Below are positions 20,085 to 29,567 of a stretch of 64,000 nt of DNA, one piece after another. Location of the stretch: the NCBI GenBank assembly GCA_016707685.1, contig JADJHE010000014.1:1-64000 (forward strand), in the 5' to 3' direction. The notes below the pieces were generated by a model that was given only the letters and a program-made list of their open reading frames with translations, did not search any database and was not told the origin of the DNA. Source of the stretch: Bacteroidota bacterium (lineage in GTDB: Bacteria; Bacteroidota; Bacteroidia; 2-12-FULL-35-15). Position numbers and translations under genes: made by a program. The stretch's first letter is position 1; every line of letters starts with the position of its first letter.

Positions 20085-21200
20085 ATGCAAAATAAACATT
20101 TACATATCATCTCCTTTGATGTTCCCTATCCAGCAAATTACGGGGGAGTGATAGATGTGTTTTATAAAATAAAAGCGTTGCATGGCAAAGGTGTGAAAAT
20201 ACATTTGCATTGTTTTGAATATGGCAGAGCAGAGGCAAGGGTGTTGGAAGGATTGTGTGAACGCGTTTATTATTATAAGCGTAAAATGAATAAAACCTAT
20301 TTGTTTAATTCTTTGCCATTTGTTGCTATCACTCGTTCTTCGGAAAAGTTAATGGAGAATTTGCTTCGAGACAATCATCCAATTTTATTTGAAGGCTTGC
20401 ACTGTTGTTTTCATTTAAACGATGAACGCTTAAAATCGCGTATTAAAATTGCACGCTCCCATAATATTGAGCATGAGTATTACTATAATCTTGAAAGTGT
20501 AGAAAAATCATTTTTTAAGAAGATGTATTTTAAGATGGAAGCTAAGAAGTTGGAACGCTTCGAAAATGTATATCAACATGCCAATCATATTGCAGCTATT
20601 TCCGCTGCAGATACCAATCAATTAGCGGAGCGTTATAAAAATGTACACCACATTACTGCTTTTCATGCCAATGAAGATGTAAGAATTATGGAAGGGAAAG
20701 GTGCTTTTTGTTTGTACCATGGAAATTTGGAGGTGGGAGAAAATAATGAAGCAGCACTTTTTTTAGTAAACGAAGTGTTTTCCAAAATTAAAATTCCATT
20801 GGTTATTGCAGGAAAAAATCCTTCTTCCGAATTGAAAGAGGCTGTTTCTAAATATTCCTATATAACACTTAAAGCAAATATCAATACACAAGAAATTGAT
20901 GATTTGATTAAAAATGCTCAAATAAATGTGTTACCAACCTTTCAGGCAACGGGTATAAAGTTGAAATTATTAGCAGCATTGTACAATGGGCGTTATTGTA
21001 TTGTAAATACTCCAATGGTTAGTAATACAGGATTAGAAAGCTTATGTTCAATCAAAGATAATGCTGCTGAAATGGCAGCAGAAATAGAGACATTATTCAA
21101 CCAGGACTTTGATATGAATGAAAAGGCAAAACGCGAGTCCGTACTTAATAAAAATTTTTCAAATACAGTAGGAGTAGAGAAGCTAATGGAATTGTTTTAA
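20085..21200 (+). CDS. Glycosyltransferase, second of a pair
   Basis: The 371-residue protein looks like a GT-B glycosyltransferase: an N-terminal half with SFDVPYPANYGGVIDVFYK, a GlyxAsn-type switch (CLYHGNLEVGENNEA at about 210-224), and a C-terminal Rossmann half with NVLPTFQATGIKLKLLAALYNG. It follows the previous transferase by 22 bases, so the pair may add sugars to the same glycan. The acceptor is unknown. Its stop overlaps the convergent FtsE gene by four bases. Confidence 0.8.
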   Translation: MQNKHLHIISFDVPYPANYGGVIDVFYKIKALHGKGVKIHLHCFEYGRAEARVLEGLCERVYYYKRKMNKTYLFNSLPFVAITRSSEKLMENLLRDNHPILFEGLHCCFHLNDERLKSRIKIARSHNIEHEYYYNLESVEKSFFKKMYFKMEAKKLERFENVYQHANHIAAISAADTNQLAERYKNVHHITAFHANEDVRIMEGKGAFCLYHGNLEVGENNEAALFLVNEVFSKIKIPLVIAGKNPSSELKEAVSKYSYITLKANINTQEIDDLIKNAQINVLPTFQATGIKLKLLAALYNGRYCIVNTPMVSNTGLESLCSIKDNAAEMAAEIETLFNQDFDMNEKAKRESVLNKNFSNTVGVEKLMELF

Positions 21201-21877
21201 TTCCCTTTCGAATCAATTATTTTTCCGCTTTCGCATTTGATGGTTCTAGAAGGGAACTTGTCAAACATCATGATATCATGTGTAGCTATTAAAACAGCTC
21301 TACCATTTTTTGAAATCTCCATCAATAAATTCATAATCCCTTCCGAAGTTTCAGGATCTAGATTCCCCGTTGGCTCATCCGCTAAAATTAATTCAGGATC
21401 ATTTAGCAATGCTCGTGCAATGGCCACACGTTGTTGTTCACCACCCGACAACTCATGAGGCATTTTAAATCCTTTGGTGTTTAAATTAACCTTGTCCAGT
21501 ACCTCTTGCATTCGCTTTTGCATTTCTTGTTTATCCTTCCAACCTGTTGCTTTTAAAACAAACATTAAATTATCGTTTACGCTTCTATCGCTTAGTAATT
21601 GAAAGTCTTGGAAAACAATACCTAACTTTCTTCTTAAAAAAGGAATTTCTTTGCGTTTTATTTTTGAGAGGTCAAATCCAGCGACAGTAGCACTTCCTTC
21701 TACTAAATCCAGCTCACCATAGAGTGTTTTTAATAAACTACTTTTTCCACTACCAGTCTTCCCCAATAGGTATACAAATTCTCCTTTGTCGATATTAAGA
21801 GATACATTGGTTAAAACCAAATTGTGTTTCTGAAAAATGGAAACATTTGCTAAATTGATGATTGTGTCGAGTGCCAT
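21197..21877 (-). CDS. ftsE: FtsE-like ABC transporter ATP-binding protein
   Basis: The 226-residue ATPase has Walker A GKTGSGKSS, the Q-loop IVFQDFQLL, signature LSGGEQQRVAIARAL and Walker B LILADEPTGNLD, and an H-loop in ATHDIMM. The FQDFQLL and ADEPTGNLD wording is that of FtsE, which with the membrane protein FtsX controls peptidoglycan hydrolases at division. FtsX is not next to it, as is common in Bacteroidota. A LolD-like role is the main alternative. Confidence 0.85.
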   Translation of the reverse strand: MALDTIINLANVSIFQKHNLVLTNVSLNIDKGEFVYLLGKTGSGKSSLLKTLYGELDLVEGSATVAGFDLSKIKRKEIPFLRRKLGIVFQDFQLLSDRSVNDNLMFVLKATGWKDKQEMQKRMQEVLDKVNLNTKGFKMPHELSGGEQQRVAIARALLNDPELILADEPTGNLDPETSEGIMNLLMEISKNGRAVLIATHDIMMFDKFPSRTIKCESGKIIDSKGN

Positions 21878-22129
21878 TCGTCTTTCTACTACAGGTTCTT
21901 AGTTGCGAACAATTCAAAGCCGCTGGTAAGTAGCGATTTAAACTTTGGTTGTGCTCCCTCGCAAATCGGGAGTAAACAACATCCTAAAATTACTTCAATC
22001 GTAGCTCTGGAAAATAATATAAATGCAATACTTTCAACAAAGTAGCGTTAATAACTTGCAAAAGCCTACAACTATTGAAGCACCTATCCTCACTAATTTT
22101 ACCATTATTCATTTTATACATTATACTAG
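21878..22129. other. Intergenic segment with an unexplained open frame on the minus strand
   Basis: Between the divergent ftsE-like and TPR genes, the minus strand has a stop-free frame of about 55 codons ending at a TAG near 21896. The end reads PKFKSLLTSGFELFATKNL. No good start codon is present. It may be chance, or a leftover gene end. A weak CTCCC/GGGAG hairpin lies at about 21955-21975. No RNA gene is recognised. Confidence 0.3.
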
Positions 22130-25100
22130 ATGAACAAGCTAAAAGGGTTTGTGTTTTTTGTGAGTTTTTCTATATCGGTTTTGGCTTTTGCTCAAAAAAC
22201 AGCCGTATACTCCGATAAAGATTTAGATTTTAAAACTGGAGTTGAATTGTTTCCAGAAAGAAAAATTTGGAGCAGCTCAAAAAAGTTTTATTAAAGTCAT
22301 TGAGTCGCACGATGCGAATTCATTGATGCGCATTGATGCGGAATACTACCGTGCTATTTGTGCAGCTGAATTGTTTAATAAAGATGGTGAATGGTACTTA
22401 AAACAATTTGTAAAAGAACATCCAGAAAATCCGAAAGTAAAATCCGTTTATTTCTATTTAGGGAAATACAATTATTTTAAAAAGAAATACAAAGAATCAC
22501 TCGATTGGTTCGCCAAGGTGGATATCTATGAACTAACAACTGAGGAGTTAGCCGAATTTTATTTCAAAAGAGGATACAGCTATTTTACTTCTGAGAAAAT
22601 GGCAGAAGCGAAGAAAGATTTTTATGAGATAAAAGATGTCGATAATAAATATGCTGCATCTGCGAAATATTATTACGCCCACATTGCTTATTCAGAGAAG
22701 AACTACGAAACGGCATTAATCGATTTTACGAAGCTTAAACAAAATGAAACATTTGGAGCAGTTGTTCCATACTACATTGCACAAATATTTTATTTGCAAG
22801 CTAAATATGACAGCGTTATCGCGTATGCTCCAGCGTTACTCGATTCTGCGAATACAAAACGTGCACCTGAAATTGCCCGAATATTAGGGGAGTCATACTA
22901 CCGAACTAATAAATACTCACAAGCAATCCCCTTTTTAAAGAAATACGAAAAGGCAGTTGTTAATCTGGATAGAAAAGATAGCTACCAATTGGGTTATGCC
23001 TACTATAAAACAAAGGAATACGATGATGCTTCCGTTTATTTTATTAGAGCAACAAATGTTGACGATTCATTGAGCGAGAATGCTTTTTATCATTTAGGAG
23101 ATTGTTATTTGAAATTGGACAACAAACAAAATGCGCGTAATGCTTTTGGACAAGCTTCAAAATTAAAGTTTGATAAAGTAATCAATGAAGATGCATTGTT
23201 TAATTATGCCAAGTTGTGTTACGATTTGTCCTACAATCCATACAATGAAGCAACAAAAGCTTTTCAGCAATATTTGAAAGATTATCCAAACTCATTGAGA
23301 ACAGATGAGGCATATCACTTTTTGGTAAATGTATTTACTACAACTAAAAATTATAAAGGTGCAATTGAAGCAATCGAAAGCATCAAAACGTTAACACCTG
23401 AATTAAAACAAGCTTATCAGAAGGTGGCTTATTTTCGTGGTGTCGATTTGTTTAACAACATGGAATACGATGAGGCTATTAAGTTGTTTGATAAATCAAT
23501 GATGTATAAGTTTGATAAAAACATATCAGCCCTTGCTGTTTATTGGAAAGGAGAATCGTTTTATCGATTGAAAAAATATTCAAATGCAATTGATAGTTAT
23601 AAATCATTTATAGAAGAACCAGGTTCAATTGCTAGAATGGAGTACAGTGATGCAAATTACAATGTAGGTTATTGTTATTATAAATTGCAAGACTATGAAA
23701 ATAGTAATTTATGGTTTCGAAAATTTGTAACATTTAAGCCGCAAGCCGATGAAAAGAAAATAAATGATGCCTTGAATCGTATTGGTGATGGTTATTACAT
23801 GAGCCGTGATTTTGCAAACGCGGCCGATTATTATGCACAATCATACAAAATGAAATTAATCAACGCGGATTATGCATTGTTCCAAAAAGCAATGGCTGAA
23901 GGTGTTCAGAAAAAACATGCTGTTAAAGTGGCTGATTTAAAAACGTTTATCAGTGCTTATGGAACAACGACTTCCACTTATGTGCAAAAAGCAAAATTTG
24001 AATTGGCTTATGCGTACTTACAAGACAATCAAAATGATTTGGCATTAAGCGGATTTAAGAATTTTATGACCGAATATCCAAACAGTGTTTATGAGAATGT
24101 GTGTTTGAGTAAAATAGGATTGATTTATTATAACCGAAAAGAGGATGACAATGCCTTGGTGTATTTTGATAAATTAATTAAGCGTGATAAACAATCATCA
24201 GATGCGAAAGAAGCGATCAATATTATTCAGAAAATTTATACCGATAGAGGAGATGTGGATGGCTTGGATAAAATGATGGCAAATTATGGTTTGTCGATGT
24301 CGCAAATTACATTGGACTCTATTGCGTTTAATATTGGTAAAACACATTATTTAGAACAAGATTGTAAAAATGTGGTGCTTGATTTCGAAAAATACATCCA
24401 AAAATTTCCAAATGGAATATTTAGCACAGAGGCTAATTTCTTTAAAGCAGAATGTGATTATACATTAGGCAATTTTGATGCAGCATTAGTAGGATATGAA
24501 TTTGTTGTCAATAAAAACAAAAATCAATATTCCGAGCAGTCCCTTGCACGTGCTTCGGATATGGTTTTCAAAAAGCAAGACTATTCAAAAGCAATGGGCT
24601 ATTATTTGCAACTGGAGTCATTTGCTGAAAACCCAAAAAACAGTGGAGCTTCAAAAATTGGTTTAATGCGTTGTAATCATTTGTTGAAGAATGATGCAGA
24701 TGCAATTGCTTATGCAACAAAAGTTTTGGCGATAGAAAATGTGAGCACCGAATTAATTAATGAAGCGCATTATACAATTGCACAATCCTATTTAGTACAA
24801 CAAAAATACGATGATGCAATGGCAGAATTTAGAGTGCTTGCATCTAGTGCAAAAAGTGCTTTAGGTGCCGAAGCAAATTATCAGATAGCGAATATCTATT
24901 ATTTGAAAAATGATTATAAATCATCCGAAAAAGCGGTATTCGATTTTATAAAAGGAGGCAAAGGGACTGTTTATTGGATTAGTAAGGCATTGATTTTACA
25001 AGCTGATAATTATGTAGCCACTGCGAATAATTTTCAAGCAAAAGCAACCTTACAAGGAGTAATTGAAGATTCTGAAATTCCTGAATTAATAAAAGTGGCA

Positions 25101-25268
25101 CAAGAAAAATTAGATAAGATAAATGCTGACGAAGAAGCGGCTAAAAAAACAAAAGCAGTGGAAGAGCCAATTAAGTTAGAGTTTGAAGAAAATACAGACA
25201 AGCAAAATGAGTTGTTTGAAGAATCAACAACCGTTCCTCCTGTAGAAGAAATAAAAATTGAACAATAA
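22130..25268 (+). CDS. Large TPR-repeat secreted/periplasmic protein, frame broken near 22253
   Basis: The real start is the ATG at 22130, giving a signal peptide (VFFVSFSISVLAFAQ). One extra C in the pair at 22253-22254 shifts the frame; removing it joins TGVELF to QKEKFGAAQKSFIKVIE without a gap. The mature protein, about 1,025 residues, is almost entirely tetratricopeptide-type helical repeats (patterns such as AYYKTKEYDDASVYF and YYKLQDYENSNLWFRKF), with a charged C-terminal tail rich in E and K. TPR arrays are protein-binding scaffolds. The barrel gene follows after 15 bases, so the two are almost surely one operon and may work together at the outer membrane. Confidence 0.87.
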
Positions 25269-25283
25269 ATAATTCAACATAAA

Positions 25284-26963
25284 ATGACATTTATTAAAAA
25301 ACATTTTTCTTTCAAATGGTTATTGCTTGCTTTGATTGTTCAGAGTACAGTCTTAACGGCTCAAAAAGACACACTTCAATCCATGATTTTTGTGGGTACA
25401 GGTCAATTTCGTCCTACGATTGCTGATGCATCAAAAATGAATGAAACACCAGTGGTGGTTGATTCAACAAAAAAACTTCCTTTAGGAGCCTATGGATTCA
25501 ATTCAAAAAAGATAAATACAGGTTTTGATGTTGATCCGATTGCTCCAGCTCAAATGGTGGGAGAACCATTGACAAAACTATATAGCGGATTGGTAAAGAT
25601 TGGAATGGGAACTTATACAACACCTTATGGCGAAGTATGGTTTAATAGCTTACGCTCTAAAGAACACGCTTATGGATTTAGAATGAAACATCTGTCTTCT
25701 AAAGCAACATTAAAAGATTATGGTTTTGCAGGTTTTAGCGATAACGAAATTAGCTTGTATGGGAAAAAATTTTTGAAAGAACATACCTTGTCAGGGAACT
25801 TCGATTATGCGCGCAATGTGGTGCATTTTTATGGTTATGATCCAACGTTGTTTGAATTGGAGGATGATGCAACGGTTCAGCGTTTTAATTTGTTTTCAGC
25901 AAATGCCGATTTAATGAGCCATTATCCCAAAGCAAGCAGATACAATCACGATATTAAATTGAGTTATTATAATTTGGCGGATTTGTATAAATCATCCGAA
26001 AATAATATCAAAGCGAGTGGATATTTACAAACAGCTTTGTACAAAGAGTTGTTGCGAGTGAATGCATCCGTTGATTATTATAACTACAAAACAAAAACAG
26101 ATACAACCAATAATACAATCATCACACTTAATCCTAATTTTATTGCAAAAGGTGAACGATACAGTGCCCAATTGGGTGTGTCGTTTGTAATGGATATGTT
26201 TGTTCAGTCTAAATTTTATTTTTATCAAAAAGTGGACTTGAGTTATAATATTTTTGATGAAATAATTATTCCTTTTGTTGGTGCTTCAGGTGGATTGCAA
26301 AAGAATAGTTTTAAAACATTGACAGATAATAATCCTTTTGTATTTTCTGAATTAATGATGAAAAATTCAAATCAGAAATATGAATTGTATGGAGGTTTAA
26401 AAGGTACGCTATCTTCTAAAATTGCATACAATGCACGTGCTTCTTACCAAAGTGTTGGTGATATGGCATTGTTCGTAAATGATAGGGAAGAGTTGTTGCA
26501 AAACCGATTCAATGTTATTTATGATGATGTTGAGGTGTTGAATGTTGGAGGCGAAGTTACCTATCAAAGCAGAGAGAAATTAAGAATTAATTTAAGAGGA
26601 GACTATTTTAATTATAAAGCACAAACAGAATTACGAGCTTGGTACAAGCCAGAATTAGTAATTACATTATCAGCAAACTATAATTTACGCGATAAAATTG
26701 TTGCAAAGGTTGATTTGTTTTATTTAGGAAACCAGTTTGCAAAAACGTTTGAAGCAGATGCATCTTCTGCAACAGGAGAAAAAGTGGTTGCTAAAGAATT
26801 GAATGGTGTGTTTGATGCAAACATTGGATTAGAATACCGTTACAACAAGAAATTAGGGTTTTTCCTGAATGTAAACAACATTGCAAGTGTTCGTTATATG
26901 CGTTATATGAATTATCCAACGCAGCGTTTTAATTTAATGGGTGGATTGTCGTATTCTTTTTAA
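25284..26963 (+). CDS. Outer-membrane beta-barrel protein (TonB-receptor-like, no plug)
   Basis: The 559-residue protein has a signal peptide ending in TVLTAQ, a proline-containing N-terminal segment, then alternating aromatic beta strands to a final phenylalanine (FNLMGGLSYSF), the outer-membrane insertion signal. The barrel end resembles TonB-dependent receptors (a NVNNIASVRYMRY-type strand), but no plug domain or TonB box is seen. It is paired with the TPR gene. The function is unknown. Its stop overlaps the convergent VOC gene by four bases. Confidence 0.8.
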   Translation: MTFIKKHFSFKWLLLALIVQSTVLTAQKDTLQSMIFVGTGQFRPTIADASKMNETPVVVDSTKKLPLGAYGFNSKKINTGFDVDPIAPAQMVGEPLTKLYSGLVKIGMGTYTTPYGEVWFNSLRSKEHAYGFRMKHLSSKATLKDYGFAGFSDNEISLYGKKFLKEHTLSGNFDYARNVVHFYGYDPTLFELEDDATVQRFNLFSANADLMSHYPKASRYNHDIKLSYYNLADLYKSSENNIKASGYLQTALYKELLRVNASVDYYNYKTKTDTTNNTIITLNPNFIAKGERYSAQLGVSFVMDMFVQSKFYFYQKVDLSYNIFDEIIIPFVGASGGLQKNSFKTLTDNNPFVFSELMMKNSNQKYELYGGLKGTLSSKIAYNARASYQSVGDMALFVNDREELLQNRFNVIYDDVEVLNVGGEVTYQSREKLRINLRGDYFNYKAQTELRAWYKPELVITLSANYNLRDKIVAKVDLFYLGNQFAKTFEADASSATGEKVVAKELNGVFDANIGLEYRYNKKLGFFLNVNNIASVRYMRYMNYPTQRFNLMGGLSYSF

Positions 26964-27352
26964 ATAGCTGTTTTGCTTGCAAAGGCAATGACATGGCCGT
27001 CTAAATCGCTTAAATAGCCAACAGTATCACCCCAGTCGCTTGGAGCAATAGCATCGATTATTTTCGCACCTGATTCTATTGCTCTTGAAAAATAGGCGTC
27101 TATTGTATCAACTTTTAAATACAATTCGCATCTAGGAATTCCATTCCCTAGCGCTGGATTAGGTGCATTTTTAGCAATTATTTTAGCAATGCCATCTTCT
27201 GGCATTAGTCCCAATTTGAAGTTCTCTGAGAGCTTAAATTCAGTCATGCCAGGTACATTTAAGCTAGGTGTGGCATCTAAAATTTTGCAATAAAAATCAG
27301 TGCTTTTTTGCTGATTTTTTACATATAAAATAAACTCAATTTCGAGGACCAT
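26960..27352 (-). CDS. VOC family protein (glyoxalase/bleomycin-resistance fold)
   Basis: The 130-residue protein is one vicinal-oxygen-chelate domain: it opens with IEFILYVKNQQKSTDFYCKIL and ends with GDTVGYLSDLDGHVIAFA, the two beta-alpha-beta halves of the fold. The substrate cannot be inferred. It is more like the broad uncharacterised group than glyoxalase I. Confidence 0.88.
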   Translation of the reverse strand: MVLEIEFILYVKNQQKSTDFYCKILDATPSLNVPGMTEFKLSENFKLGLMPEDGIAKIIAKNAPNPALGNGIPRCELYLKVDTIDAYFSRAIESGAKIIDAIAPSDWGDTVGYLSDLDGHVIAFASKTAI

Positions 27353-27471
27353 TTTCTTCTAAAATTTATATAAAAATAGGCAAATATTTGTTTTAAAACT
27401 TATTAACTAACTGTTGATAAATAGTTGCCTCTTTGACTCCTTATAATCCCACTATTTTCGGGCTAAAAAGC

Positions 27472-27479
27472 TATATTTG
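27472..27479 (+). promoter_or_regulatory. Likely -7 box for gyrB
   Basis: TATATTTG is a perfect match to the Bacteroidota -7 element, 39 bases before the gyrB start. No TTG is found at the expected -33 distance, so only this half is supported. Confidence 0.4.
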
Positions 27480-27518
27480 TTAGCCTTAAAAAAATAGCAA
27501 AAAAACATACAAAATATT

Positions 27519-29489
27519 ATGGAAGAAACAGCAAGCGAACAAGCGCAACATTCAACAGATTATTCGGCAGATAGTATTCAGGTACTCGAAGGTTTAGAAG
27601 CCGTGCGTAAGCGTCCTGCAATGTACATTGGGGATATTGGAAATAAAGGATTGCATCATTTGGTGTATGAGGTTATTGATAACTCAATAGATGAGGCCTT
27701 GGCAGGTCATTGTAAGAACATTTTTGTTACAATAAACGAAGGGAACTCCATTACCGTAAAAGATGATGGACGTGGTATTCCTACAGATATGCATCCTAAA
27801 GAGAAAAAATCGGCTTTAGAGGTAGTAATGACTGTATTGCATGCTGGTGGTAAATTTGATAAGGATTCTTATAAGGTTTCTGGTGGTTTGCATGGGGTGG
27901 GTGTTAGTTGTGTAAATGCACTTTCTACTCATTTAAAAGTAAATGTTCACCGTAATGGAACGGAATATATTCAAGAGTATAACATTGGTAAACCATTATA
28001 CGATGTAAAAGAAGTAGGTAAAACAGATTACCGTGGTACAATTGTTACCTTCCAACCTGATGCAAGTATTTTTACAACAACTGTATATCATTATGATATT
28101 TTATCAGCTCGTATTCGTGAATTAGCATACTTGAATAAAGGAATTTACATCACACTTACGGATATGCGTGAAAAAGATGCTGAAGGAAATCCTATTTCAG
28201 AAATGTTCCATTCAGATGGTGGTTTGCGCGAATTTGTTGAATATTTGGATGCAACGCGCGAGCGCCTTATCGAAGATGTTATTTACATGGAAGGTGAAAA
28301 AAATGGTATTCCAGTTGAAGTTGCAATGATGTACAACACATCGTATTCTGAAAATTTACATACCTATGTAAACAATATCAATACACACGAAGGTGGAACG
28401 CATTTAGCTGGTTTTAGAAGAGGTTTAACGCGTACTTTAAAAACATACGCTGAAAAGTCTGGTTTGTTGGCAAAAGTGAAATTAGAAATTAATGGTGACG
28501 ATTTCCGTGAAGGATTAACGGCTGTTATTTCTGTAAAGGTTCAGGAGCCACAATTTGAAGGGCAAACAAAAACAAAGTTGGGTAACAATGAGGTGATGGG
28601 TGCTGTGGATATTGCGGTAAGTGAAATGTTGAACAACTACTTAGAAGAGCATCCAAAACAAGCTCGTCAAATTGTAGATAAGGTAATTTTAGCTGCTACT
28701 GCTCGTCATGCTGCTCGTAAAGCACGTGAAATGGTACAACGTAAAAATGTACTTACAGGAACAGGTTTGCCAGGTAAATTATCCGATTGTTCAGATAGTG
28801 ATCCTACAAAATGTGAGATTTATTTAGTCGAGGGAGATTCTGCGGGTGGAACGGCTAAACAAGGTCGTAACCGTGCATTTCAAGCAATTTTGCCATTACG
28901 TGGTAAAATCTTGAACGTAGAGAAAGCAATGGAGTACAAAATTTACGATAACGAAGAGATTAAAAATATTTTTACTGCATTGGGTGTATTTCGTGGAACA
29001 AGCGAAGATGAACGTGCATTGAACATCGAAAAATTACGTTACCATAAAGTAGTTATCATGTGTGATGCCGATGTCGATGGTAGTCATATCACTACACTTA
29101 TTCTAACGTTCTTTTTCCGTCATATGAAGGAATTGATTGAGCGCGGACATATTTACATTGCAACACCTCCTTTGTATTTAGTTAAAAAAGGAAAAGAGCA
29201 AAGATATTGCTGGACTGAAGAAGAAAGAGCTGCACATGTAAGAGAATTGGCTGGTGGCGAAGGAAAAGAAAGCACAGTTGGTATTCAACGTTATAAAGGT
29301 CTTGGAGAGATGAATGCTGAGCAATTATGGCAAACAACGATGAATCCTGATTTTAGAACATTGCGTCAAGTTACAATTGATAGTGCTGCTGAAGCAGATC
29401 GTATTTTCTCTATGTTGATGGGTGATGAAGTTCCACCACGCAGAGATTTTATCGAGAAAAATGCAAAATATGCGAAGATTGACGTTTAG
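27519..29489 (+). CDS. gyrB: DNA gyrase subunit B
   Basis: GyrB is the ATPase subunit of gyrase, which adds negative supercoils. The 656-residue protein has the GHKL ATPase motifs (EVIDNSIDEALAG, DDGRGIP, GGLHGVGVSCVNALS), the transducer domain, and the TOPRIM domain with E438 in EGDSAGGTAKQGRNR and the metal-binding DADVDGSHI. The C-terminal RYKGLGEMNAEQLW is also present. Length excludes the long proteobacterial insert. ParE is the alternative, but the QGRNR and PLRGKILNVEKA wording fits GyrB. Confidence 0.97.
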   Translation: MEETASEQAQHSTDYSADSIQVLEGLEAVRKRPAMYIGDIGNKGLHHLVYEVIDNSIDEALAGHCKNIFVTINEGNSITVKDDGRGIPTDMHPKEKKSALEVVMTVLHAGGKFDKDSYKVSGGLHGVGVSCVNALSTHLKVNVHRNGTEYIQEYNIGKPLYDVKEVGKTDYRGTIVTFQPDASIFTTTVYHYDILSARIRELAYLNKGIYITLTDMREKDAEGNPISEMFHSDGGLREFVEYLDATRERLIEDVIYMEGEKNGIPVEVAMMYNTSYSENLHTYVNNINTHEGGTHLAGFRRGLTRTLKTYAEKSGLLAKVKLEINGDDFREGLTAVISVKVQEPQFEGQTKTKLGNNEVMGAVDIAVSEMLNNYLEEHPKQARQIVDKVILAATARHAARKAREMVQRKNVLTGTGLPGKLSDCSDSDPTKCEIYLVEGDSAGGTAKQGRNRAFQAILPLRGKILNVEKAMEYKIYDNEEIKNIFTALGVFRGTSEDERALNIEKLRYHKVVIMCDADVDGSHITTLILTFFFRHMKELIERGHIYIATPPLYLVKKGKEQRYCWTEEERAAHVRELAGGEGKESTVGIQRYKGLGEMNAEQLWQTTMNPDFRTLRQVTIDSAAEADRIFSMLMGDEVPPRRDFIEKNAKYAKIDV

Positions 29490-29511
29490 TTAACAGAGCA
29501 AAATTCAAATA

Positions 29512-29546
29512 AAAAAATCCCGCTACATGTTGTAGCGGGATTTTTT
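29512..29546. terminator. Bidirectional terminator between gyrB and the collagen-like gene
   Basis: A perfect 16-base stem (29512-29527 with 29531-29546), core TCCCGCTACA, three-base loop, A-rich and T-rich ends. It serves both convergent genes. Confidence 0.92.
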
Positions 29547-29567
29547 ATTGAATGTATTCTGTACTTA

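Noticed and set aside
21955..21975. Possible tRNA or small RNA in the ftsE/TPR interval
   Set aside because: No cloverleaf or CCA-type acceptor could be built; only a weak five-base hairpin.
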